Shown one piece after another: positions 1 through 10,900 of a stretch of DNA of 64,000 bases. Positions within the stretch are counted from its first letter, which is position 1; each line of letters begins with the position of its first letter. Both the position numbers and the translations under genes were made by a program. Source of the DNA: Rotaria sp. Silwood1 (lineage: Eukaryota > Rotifera > Eurotatoria > Philodinida > Philodinidae); assembly GCA_905250075.1 (NCBI GenBank), contig CAJNOP010000041.1:1121302-1185301 (forward strand). The letters are read 5' to 3'. Below the pieces are notes generated by a model that made no database searches, had not been told where the DNA came from, and was given only the letters and a program-made list of their open reading frames with translations.

Positions 1-2
1 TC

Positions 3-1934
3 AAAGATGATCAAGAAAAATACGATAAGGCTGCTGAGTTTTACGAAAAAGCACTGAATATCAAAGAAAAAATCCTTCCTCCTAACCATCCTGACTTGGC
101 TACTTCCTATAACAATATTGGCTTGGTCTATAAAAATATGGGTGAGTGCTCGAAAGCACTTTCATTTTATGGCAAATCACTTGGTATCTTGCAAAAATCT
201 CTTCATCCGAACGGTCCCGATTTAGCTACTTCTTACACTAACATCGGAGCAGTATACTATAGCAAGGGCGAGTACTCGAAAGCACTTTCATTTTACCAAC
301 AAGCACTCGATATCAACGAAAAAACTCTTCCTTCAAACCATCCTGATTTGGCTGCTTCCTACAATAACATCGGTTCGGTATATGCTAATATGCGCGACTA
401 TTCGAAAGCTATTACGTTTTACACAAAAGTAATCGATATCTACGAAAAAACTCTCCCACCAGATCATCCCTCCTTGGCTACATCTTACAACAACATCGGT
501 GTAGTATATAAAATCATGGGCGAGTACTCTAAAGCGCTCTTATTTTATGAAAAATCACTTGAGATCAGAAAAAAAATTCTTCCACAGAATCATCACGACT
601 TGGCTACTTCTTACAACAACATCGGGGGAGTGTATAATAACATGGGCGAGTACTCGAAAGCGCTTTCATCTCTTGAAAAAGCACTCGATATCTTCGAAAA
701 AACTCTCCCTCCAAATCATTTTTTGTTGGCTCATTCGTACAACAACATCGGTTTGGTATATGATAACAGGGGAGAGTACTCAAAAGCACTTTCGTTTCAC
801 GAAAACGTAGTTGATATCTACGAAAAAACTCTTCCTCCAAACCATCCTGACTTGGCTATTTCTTACGATAACATGGGTTTGGTATATAAAAGCATGGGCG
901 AGTACTCCAAAGCGCTTTCATTCTATGAAAAATCACTTAATGTCAAAGTAATAAATGTCGCTCCGAATCATCCTGACTTGACTACTTCCTACATCAACAT
1001 TGCAGGGGTCTATGATAACATGGGCGAGTACTCGAAATCTCTTCCATTTTACGAAAAATCGCTTGAAATCAAGGAAAAGACTCTGCCTCAAAACCATCCT
1101 GACTTAGTTACTTTTTACAAAAACATTGGTTCGGCGTATGTTAACATGGGTAACTTCTCAAAAGCCCTTTCATTTTACACAAATATAATTGAAACCTACG
1201 AAAAAACCCAACCTCCAAATCTTCTCTCCTTAGCTACTTTCAACAGTAACATAGCAGAAGTGTATAAACACATGGGCGAGTATTCGAAAGCACTGTCGTT
1301 TTATGAAAAATCACTTAAGATCAGAGAACAAACTCTTCCTCCGAATCATCCTGATTTAGCTACTTCATACAATAACATCGGAGAAGTATACAATAACATC
1401 GGCGAGCACTCAAAAGCACTTTCTTTCTATGAGAAATCTCTTAATATCAATGAAAAAGCTCTTTCTCCAAACCATCCTGACTTGATTGCTTCCTACAACA
1501 ACATAGGTTCGATGTACTTTAACTTGGGAGAGTTCTCGAAAGCCCTTTCATTTTATACGAACGTAGTTAACATCTACGAAAAAACTCCTCCACCAAATTA
1601 TCTCTCCTTAGCTACTGCCTACAACAACATTGGTTTGGTTTATAAAAATATGAGCGAATACTCGAAAGCACTTTCATTTTATGAAAAATCACTCGATATC
1701 AGAGAAAAAGTTCTCCCGTTAAACCATCTCGACTTGGCTATTTCTTACAACAACATTGCAGGAGTATATAATAATATGGGTGAGTACGCGAAATCACTGT
1801 CATTTCTGGAAAAAGCAGTCGGTATTTTTGAAAAAATCCTGCCTCCGAATCATTTCTTGTTGGCTCAATCCTACAATAATATTGGTGCAGTGTATACAAA
1901 CATGGGAGAATACTCGAAAGCACTTTCATTGTAA
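3..1934 (+). CDS. Tetratricopeptide (TPR) repeat protein, 5'-partial
   Basis: The reading frame is open from base 3, in frame with a methionine at 96, so the gene begins upstream of the window. About 643 residues are visible, made almost wholly of 42-residue (126-bp) TPR units, about 15 of them, with the recurring core SYNNIGxVYxNMGEYSKALS followed by FYEKSLxIxEKxLPPNHPDLA. This is the kinesin-light-chain-like type of TPR, a helical scaffold that binds proteins. No catalytic domain, signal peptide or membrane segment is seen. Every third unit is a variant carrying the IYEK signature, giving a 378-bp higher-order period. The frame stops in the middle of a repeat (SKALSL then TAA), which suggests truncation of the array. 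The partner is unknown. Family confidence is high; the specific function cannot be assigned. Confidence 0.85.
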   Translation, partial: KDDQEKYDKAAEFYEKALNIKEKILPPNHPDLATSYNNIGLVYKNMGECSKALSFYGKSLGILQKSLHPNGPDLATSYTNIGAVYYSKGEYSKALSFYQQALDINEKTLPSNHPDLAASYNNIGSVYANMRDYSKAITFYTKVIDIYEKTLPPDHPSLATSYNNIGVVYKIMGEYSKALLFYEKSLEIRKKILPQNHHDLATSYNNIGGVYNNMGEYSKALSSLEKALDIFEKTLPPNHFLLAHSYNNIGLVYDNRGEYSKALSFHENVVDIYEKTLPPNHPDLAISYDNMGLVYKSMGEYSKALSFYEKSLNVKVINVAPNHPDLTTSYINIAGVYDNMGEYSKSLPFYEKSLEIKEKTLPQNHPDLVTFYKNIGSAYVNMGNFSKALSFYTNIIETYEKTQPPNLLSLATFNSNIAEVYKHMGEYSKALSFYEKSLKIREQTLPPNHPDLATSYNNIGEVYNNIGEHSKALSFYEKSLNINEKALSPNHPDLIASYNNIGSMYFNLGEFSKALSFYTNVVNIYEKTPPPNYLSLATAYNNIGLVYKNMSEYSKALSFYEKSLDIREKVLPLNHLDLAISYNNIAGVYNNMGEYAKSLSFLEKAVGIFEKILPPNHFLLAQSYNNIGAVYTNMGEYSKALSL

Positions 1935-2568
1935 GCAATAACTCCCACTCAAACGCATCGGGATTTCGTGCAGTGAAAAAGAAACACTGAACTTATGAGA
2001 GAGAAAATGTAATTGATTTTTCTTTTGCTTTAAGACAATAAGTTTCGTTCAGGTTTTGCTTACAATGATGGCCGATCATTTGCTTTTTCTTTAATATATT
2101 TCTATTCAACTCTGCACGCATGGCTAGAGAGATCCTGAATCTTGTTGGGATGATACAGTAAACAATGCTGCCAATAATCGAGCAAATATATAAATGTGTA
2201 TGTCGTACATACGATATGACGACAAGAACATATATGTATAACAAAAGTTTCATCAAACATTCTCGTACATACTAACAGCATGGTAAAACTCTCTAGCAAT
2301 GTCACAAGACGATCCAAGGGTGGGTGCAGATGTTCTTCTGGACCACATAACCATATCCACATTCCACCTGCACTCACACTCTTTTACCTATTGTTACATT
2401 TATCATTCGACTTACTAAGTCAAGCAGAAAAGAAAAATCATCGTATTATCTTTCTTCTTATAATTAAGTGTTTCTTCATAAGAAAATTTTTATGACAATC
2501 TCGAGATAATCGTCAATCCGATTTTTCATTTCGATTCTTTTCTATATTTAAAGATCTCAGCTCAAGAT
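1935..2568. other. Intergenic, no gene seen
   Basis: AT-rich sequence without a convincing exon; the ORFs on both strands lack family resemblance. A weak GT-rich hairpin lies near 2319-2384, with a GGGTGGGTGCAGATG-like left arm and a CACCTGCACTCACAC-like right arm, related to the hairpins near 33098, 49078 and 51598. Confidence 0.5.
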
Positions 2569-3570
2569 TTTGTTAGCTTTATGATTGAATATGGTGCAAA
2601 TGTAAATAAAAAAACCATATGCACCAGAGCTCCGAATGGGATGGGACAATCTCATCTCATCCCATGGGACGAAATTTCTTTTAGCTAGGGATGATGGGAT
2701 GTTTTCTTCTCTGTATCATGAAAAAATCCAAGCTTTTTTGGTTGAAATATGGTTTCAGTCAGTACTTTATGCTAGTACTGAATAATACAATTTACTATAT
2801 TCTGATTGTTGATCTTATTTCTTCAAAACAAATACTTTCGTTACTGTTTTTTTTTCTATTATTGTTCATAAAAAATGTTTCGATCTATTTTCCACGTGCA
2901 TAAAAAGACCTAAAACTGTTTTGACAAAGTTCTATATTCTATAATAGCGTATATTCTTAAAAGACTGTCGCGTAGCTACTGACTGCATGAATAAAAAAGC
3001 ACTTTAATGAAAGAGCTTCTTAAATCTAAAAGGCAGATTCTTTTATTAAGTCTAAAATGATTTGATGAAAATCAGGATCCATTCGAATATACGTATATAT
3101 GATTAGTATACAAATTTAATATCAAATAAACTGATCTAAACATACACGTATGGAGGGAGCTACGGTAATTGAATGAAGTAGCCACAGATATCGGCTCTAA
3201 ATTTTCAGAAAGTCTTTTTATAATATGATTTGTCCCATGGCATCCCATGGCATGGGATGGGACGAAAATTTTTTATAGCTTGAAACAATGGGATGGGATT
3301 GAACAAAACGAGTTATCCTATAGGATGAAGAATTCGTTCCATCCCATCCTATTCGAAGCTCTGATACGCACTGGTCACAGATCTTTACATCGTACTACTG
3401 TTACTTCATATGTCAATTGTGCTGTATCCATCATCAACATACTCATCAAGGCCAGTTCACATACAGATTCTCTCAACATTTACGTTTATCGACCTGAACT
3501 ACTAGCAGAATCAGTCGAAATCAAAGACATCATCATGAGTCTAAATGAATACATTTGCTCAAATGTCTAT
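2569..3570 (+). pseudogene. Ankyrin-like exon interrupted by a hAT-type MITE
   Basis: Bases 2569-2624 follow a plausible acceptor (ATCTCAG) and encode an ankyrin-helix-like peptide containing EYGANVNKK. Bases 3372-3570 encode GHRSLHR and then a helix like IINILIKAS, and end at a good donor (GTAAGC at 3571). The two parts are in one open frame if the 739-bp element at 2625-3363 and one copy of its target duplication are ignored. The peptide resembles an ankyrin unit (xxYGAxVN, then GxTPLHxA). No further exons of such a gene were found on either side, so this is probably a dead relic. Ankyrin identity is an inference from a short stretch. Confidence 0.5.
2625..3363. mobile_element. hAT-like non-autonomous element (MITE), 739 bp
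   Basis: Left end CAGAGCTCCGAATGGGATGG and right end (reverse complement) CAGAGCTTCGAATAGGATGG form imperfect terminal inverted repeats. They are flanked by 8-bp direct repeats ATATGCAC (2617-2624) and ATACGCAC (3364-3371), 7 of 8 matching. CAG termini plus an 8-bp target duplication are hallmarks of hAT elements. The interior has repeated GGGATGGGAC-type motifs near both ends and no transposase-like frame. Confidence 0.75.
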
Positions 3571-4964
3571 GTAAGCATTTGATTATTTCAACAATATTAT
3601 CTTATGAATCATATTTTTCCCGAAATTTAATTAGTTTCACAAATATGCATCAGGGTAAATAAATTGTTATGGCACGTACATAGAACGTGTCACAAAACAT
3701 ATTCGTCAAAAGCCTTATTGAGATACGTTTGTTCTTTGTATACTTATACATGTTGTAAAACACAGGTTCCTGTTTTCTTTCGTTCTATCATACATATCCT
3801 TATATTGTTTTCTTGGTTTGTTCTATTACTCTCTCTCTTTCTTGTACGTGATAAGTAAAGTATTTTCCCAATAGTTTTATGTTATCTATTCGCATATTTC
3901 AGCTCTCCTCTAACATTTGATATGTATATATAGAGTTGTTCTTCCTATCAAGAGGCATATATAGACTGATGAAACTGAATAAAGTAGTACCATATGCGCG
4001 ACAAAGTATATTATATCTAACAGAAATTAAAAAAAATATGTTTCATGACGTTAAATGAAATGTGTGCATGTAGTTGATGATCTTTTTGCCACATATATCA
4101 ATATCTAACAACTTTTTCATCCTTGTTTCGTAAGTAAAATCTGATGAATCTATACATTTTAGAGAAATATAGATATAGATTTGATTGATAGCAAGGCTCA
4201 CATCTATATTCTCTAATGAGTTTTTTTGTTAGAAGGAAGTTTAGATCATGATAATTGCTGTACATTTTTTCTTCACTAAAACAAATATTTATCTTGTTCC
4301 ATAATAAATCTTTTTCTCAACACCAGTGATAAATCAAGCAAACGTTTTTTATACAAAAATAAACACTCGTATTTTATTGTTCTGTTCATCTCAATATAAA
4401 TCACCTCGTTTTGTTTGTAATTCAAAAACATTTTCAAGACTTTTAAAATGAAACAAAAGAAACTCGTTTTTTCTTAGATAAATGGAAGATTTCTCTGGAA
4501 CATGAGTGGAAATAAATGTTGGAGTAGATAAAGCAAACCTTGAACCCATTCACGTTCATCGGATAGACCGTGATAGCTACCTTGTTGAGGATATAAATAA
4601 CAAGCTATGTCATGTTTCACCGTATAATTCGGCAATAATTAGATAAAAACTAACTTATCTATATTCATCTATAAGATTTTATCTATTATTTTAACATAGA
4701 AAAAAGAAAAAACTGTTTTGAGGTTAAAGTTCTTCAGCAAAAGATATGTTATTCGTGACCGTTGCCATCTAAATATCAATAATATGAAGCAAAAGGTTGT
4801 CATTTTGTTTTTTTATCAGTACTGTTATCAGCTCTTCAATACTGAATAATTACCACAGATGTCATATATATTCTATGTTGTTTTGTACCTTAGAAACATT
4901 TTCATTTGTTTTTTTCATCAAGTATTTACTTGTATTGTTCTAGTATATAATATTCGACCCAAAA
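3571..4964. other. Intergenic, no gene seen
   Basis: AT-rich sequence upstream of the WSC/lectin receptor. No exon, RNA gene or repeat with clear boundaries was recognised. The proximal part presumably includes the receptor promoter and 5' UTR, but no core promoter motif was identified with confidence. Confidence 0.4.
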
Positions 4965-7900
4965 ATGATATATCTTTTGATTATATTTTTAATGGTAAGT
5001 TCAGTTTATGGTTCATATCACTATGTTGGTTGTTATAAACAAGTATTTTACAATAATTATTTCATCAGTTCTTATATGGAACCAACATTATGTTTTCTTT
5101 TATGTGATACACCGATTATTTATATACAAGACAGATTTTGCCGATGTTCAGGTGGCGGTCTTATGGATTATAATCGACAGATAGATGAACTTTGTCGGAT
5201 ACCATGTAGAAAGCCAGGTAATCGTCAAGTGAAAACAGTTCAAACATGCGGAGGTGCACAAACATATTCAGTTTATGCTGAAGAAAAATTTTATACTCAG
5301 CATGCTCATTTATTCAACTTTCGTATTCAATTTAAATCATGTGAATTATGGAATACTTCACGTAATTATGATGCATTACAAATTAAAATTGATAAATCAT
5401 CTGTTAAATCTCCGTTGAATAAATTGGAACGATGTGCTGCTGCATGTCTTGATCAAAATACTACGACCAAATCCATAGGTAGAAAAATATATCAAGAACT
5501 AATAATCATCGAATAGTTTTCTCATATTCCTAAGAAATCAAATTCTTTTTAATCATTACTATCTATACTTGTATTTCAACAGCGTTAAATATCGTTAATA
5601 GTTCGTCTTAAAAGAGTGTTCATAATGGAACTGAGAAACCAATGAAAATTTCAATTTTTGATTTTTAATATTTTTAGCGTATTCTGACGCATTATAATTA
5701 AGTTAGCCAAGAGTCATTTCAGAGCGCCATCAACTTTCCATAAAAGAAAAATAGTCAAAAGTTTTGATTGTTTGGTCTTCTAGTCCAATATAAGTCAGAG
5801 TCGTCGTAGTTTATTAATTAAAAATGATCAATTTTTGATAGTATATCTGCTGTTACTAGTAGTTTATGACACTCGAATATCTCAGAATAGGTTTTATATA
5901 TAAATTGTAACTTCTGATTCTGTTCAAAATTTAAAACAATCTTAAAAAAAGTTTATCTTCATGCTGCAATCAGGCTGATGAATCTCTGTTTCATAGCGGT
6001 TTCTAATCGTTTTCAACGGAAGACTTTTGGCACAATTAGTTGACAAGAAACAATTGAAAATCAAAATCAATATGAAATTCAGTATCGACATTAAATCGAA
6101 CGAATTCTAAGGAAGTATATGTCCTGACCAAAAATACCTGTTGTCTCATAGAGATGATTTCCTTGAGGAAAAATATTTCTTTAGAATTCAGTCGACGCTT
6201 TGCTGACTCTGAATGCCATACTCGTTTGAACTTACAGTCGCATCTTGTCAATGAAGAACGATAAAATCAATCATTTTAACCTCATAAATTGTGATATGGT
6301 TGACTTATTTTGAAATAGAAAAACCCAATAAACACGATTTTCGACTATTTTGTCGATAGGAAGTGGATGGTGTTCCAAAGTGTATATTGCCTTACTTCAC
6401 TATAGTACCAATCTCGGAATGAGCGAAAAATTTTGATCAGTGCCTTTGTTCTCTTATGGACGCTCTCTCAAAAGTCTCGACTGTGTAACTGAGAGATCGT
6501 TCTCAAAATAGAACAGCATTTTGTGGAAAACTCATCTGAGTACTGTGAACTACTTGAAAAGATTTCATGATATCGTGTAATTTGTTTTTCGCATTTATCT
6601 AAAGTGAGTACCAGAGCGTGTGAGGGTCTTGCTATTAGTATTTCTGATTTCGTAACAGATATCATCACAGAACAGGGAAAAAATTTGTCTCGTACCTATA
6701 AAAAAATCAGTCTATTCGAATTTTTTTTTATTTAAAATCAATTGATGTGGTACTATTTAAGTTTTCTTTTAATCAAATTATATACTGTTCAATTTGGTTT
6801 AATCGAGTGATATTGATTATCAAAAAAACTATAATAAAAATAAAAATAAATCTATTCGTATTAGAGTGTTTTTTCTAGTATAGAATCTGTTATTGTTCAA
6901 CATCTAGTTGCTAACAGCGTCTAGCATTGAAGAAAAGCTAAAATTCAGATTAAAATCGATTATTTTCGGACTGACAATTGGTTAAAATGCCTCTATTTTA
7001 ATCTGTCTATAATCAGATTTTCAACTTTACGGAGAAATATCATTTGATTTTGAACTATTTATTACTCTATTTTTTAGTGATTATCGAATATAAATCCACG
7101 ATAGCTAATTATGAGAGATTGATTTGAATGGATTAAAGTTTGTTAATTAATTAAAATATAGTGGAAAAAGTTTACAATTATATTAAATATATTTATTTGC
7201 ATGAAAAATTAAATTAAAATCAAATTTACATAGTGCCATCTTAATTAAATGCTTGACCAAAAAGTATTTCAGAAAATGTTTTCAATAATTCTTAAATTTA
7301 TTTCAGATCAAAAGAGAAAGCCACTTCTGGAAGAATAATATAAATTTTCGTCATATAAAAAGTCACTACTTTTTTTTATAATTCGTGAGAGTGATTGAAA
7401 CATGAGTTTAAGTTACTGACACTTTCATTTACACGTTAAATTGTTAATTAGCTTCATATCCTGATGCATAATGTGATGCATCAAAGGTTGATCTATTATT
7501 ACATCTTTATTTGTCATATAGTCATAAGTGTAGGAAAATGAAATTTTTAACTTTAACTTACAACTAAAATCTGTTTATCAATATTGCGATTAAAAACGGT
7601 AAATATTTCAATAACCTGATTAAGATAGTAACATGTTAATCATTTTTTACATAAAACTACACTTTTAAGATCAAATTTCTTTGAGACTTTACAAGTTGGC
7701 TACTATCTTCTTCCTGATACTTTTTAATAGCATACTAAATTGAAATAAGGCATTCTTTTGAAGTGACATGCATAAAAAAATTTGATAACAATCAAATTTT
7801 TATTTCTGAAGATTTCAAATCTTGTAATGGACACAGCTAATATAGAAGTCCTGCTCTATGACGCTTTCTGTTTCTTAATTCTTTGAAATGAATCTTTCAT

Positions 7901-10900
7901 GTAATAATAGCATTTCTTTATCATTATATTGAACAGTCAATAATAGTATTCGATTGCTAAAGATGATTACCAAAGTTTGCTTTATTTTTAATTATAATAT
8001 GCGTACAAAAACTAAAGAAAACCAATTTCATATCTAAAAATTAAAGAAATATGAAAATTAATCTTTAGCTTTCAATGGTGATAACGATCGATGTTTATGT
8101 ATAATGCCTGGAAGCTTAAATCTAGATACTAATGGTGTACTTGATTTAACAATTTTACCAGATACTAGTTGTGATCGTTATTGTGATAATATAATGAATG
8201 ATTCGACAGTTGAACATAAATTTAAATGTGGTTCATTAAACGATTCACATACATGGACTATATATGATTTAAATGCTACATGTCCAATTGATTCTATTTA
8301 TATAAACGAATTAAAAAAATGTATATCTAAATATAAAGGAGTTTCGAGTTTATGCCCATCACCATCAATGAATTATATTTATAATGGAAATCTATCGTGG
8401 AATATATTTCTAAAAATTATTGGAAAATTAAATTTAACTAAATCTATTGTTTCAATTGATTTTGATGATTATGTGACTATTGATCCTACATGGCTATGCC
8501 CAACAACTACCAATACAATAAATTCAAATCTTTCTAATAGGAATTTCAATACATATTACGTATTAGATAACGGTTGCTTACGTGTACGTTCCCACTCTTT
8601 AGATTCACATATATTATTAAATCGTTTATGCATAACAAATCCTATAAATGAAGATTCATTAACATATGATAATAGCGATTATTCAATTCATTTATTGGAT
8701 CTTAATACATACACGGATGTTTGTCCACCACAATGGTTTGATATAAACACAGAGTGTTATCGGATATCGGATTACCGTAAGACAATTCAAGAAGCAAGAA
8801 ATAGTTGTATCTATTTGACAGAAGATGTAAAGAAGTATATTAAACAACTAGAAGTAACATCAAGTTCGTTTGCTGATGATCGTGATGATAGGGAAAAGAT
8901 AGCACAACATAAACTTATGAATTTGCTGATTGATGCCCTGCAAGGTGAAATTGTACAGTATGAATCACAATGGCAAGTTCGTCTTGGCTTCTTTCTTCTT
9001 GATACAAGTAAATTTTCTGAAAAGAATCTTATATATTTTTTTTCAAGTAGTCATCCTTCGCTTAGAAAATCCTATTGATTGATTAGTAAAATAAGTAGTA
9101 GATAAGTGAGATTATATAAGATACGAGCAAACACCTTAAATAATAAAATTTGAGAGATTCAGTTCCGTTGCTCTATTATTTATTTGTTCACACTATTGTT
9201 TGTATGTCACTACGAGAACAACTATGAGTGTTTACTGTATTTTAATGGCGATCAGGAGATAGTCAACTATTAAGCCAAGAATACCATTCGCAAGTTCATT
9301 ATGCTTAAATCAGCAATGTTTCATCCATACCAGCGATTATCGCCACTATAGCCAACATTAGGGTAAATGGCCTATCGATATTTTTTCTTTGCCATGGATC
9401 AACCAGAGTTTTATTCAAAGATTATTCCGAATTGAAAGTAAATATTGGATTGAAAAATAATTATATTAGAACATAAGTACATTTAGTCTTATTGATCCTC
9501 TACGAATTTGCTAAACAAATTGTTTGTAGATATGAATATTTGAAAAAATTCTTATTAGAATTCAAATTCAAATCTTAGAGTGCTATGTCTTTTAAAAAGA
9601 TACACGAATGTTGCATTTAGTGGCCTCTGGAAACTCTCAATCTTAGAATAAAAGATCCAAACATAAAAGTAAAGCTTCAAACAGATAAAGAAGAGTTTCG
9701 TGGTAAAAAAAGCGAATAATGAGAACAGCTATGATCTGACAACTATAGATTATGAAACAAAGATTTCTAGTGTTGCATAGAACCTAATGAGGAAGAATAT
9801 ACTATAGATGATTTTTTTTAACGTTAACTAAAATAATTCTTTTTTAGATGCATCAAATACACAACCAGACTTTGAATCATTTCACTCATTTGTTAAAGGT
9901 TTTCCATCACTAGTGTCTGATGTTGATGTTGATCTCTCATCTATAAATGAAATACAAATGATTAATTCAAATGACAATAAGAACTCAAGTATACAAGATG
10001 ATTCATGTTTAGTTTGGAAACGTTCAATAATCGACGAAAAACAAAGAAGTTCTAGTTTAGACAATTCTCAAATTAATAATTGTTCGGAACCAAGGCATGT
10101 TTTATGTAGAACAACAATAATGCTCGGTCATAGTCCTCATCAAATGTGTTATAGTAAACCAACAACACTTGGTTTACCAGCGATGATATCAAATCATTTA
10201 ACATATGAATTATGTGCATCTGTTTGTGAAACATTAAAAACAAATATAGCTCTTATAAATATGAACAAATGTTATTGTGTCGATATTACTGAAACACTGA
10301 TGATCGATATCGAAGGAAATCATGTAAAATATATAACAAAGGATTGTGGAAATCCTTGTTCAGGTATATTTACCAGATGAATATTGATGTTTGTGTTTTT
10401 CCTCAATCAGTCAAACTTTATTTTCACATTTTTTTCATGAGATATAGCACCAGAATTGTGTGGTAACAATAATTCATGCGAAAACCCATATTTAAAATTT
10501 CCTACTTGGTGATATTGCCAGACTTCTGTTTCAGCTCTTACAGTCATCGTATAGTAACATAGTTTTCAAAACGAACTGGAGAAAATTCACCATACTTTCG
10601 CCAATATTACTTCTGGACTTTCACAACTCACTAAATTTCACAACGATCTGCGATCATGTCGATTTTTTTTTATTATAACCCATCGAAAATTGCGACTTTT
10701 CTAGTCTACAAACATTCTCACATATTCTGTTGATAACTACACTGAAATATTTCTATCTCTTTTTTGCTCAATATTTTTTTTCACATCAATCAAAAACTCG
10801 ATTTTTATTTCATCTTGAATTTCTGTACGAAATTAAATGGAATTTTCAAATAATAATAGTTTTCACATTTCAGTCCAAAAAGAACTATACTAACAAGCTT

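Noticed and set aside
3247..3371. Treating the whole 111-codon ORF at 3247-3582 as one gene
   Set aside because: Its first part lies inside the transposon; only the part after the target duplication shows ankyrin-like sequence.
6036..6668. Minus-strand ORFs in intron 1 of the WSC/lectin receptor
   Set aside because: Short, no splice sites that extend them, no recognisable domain.
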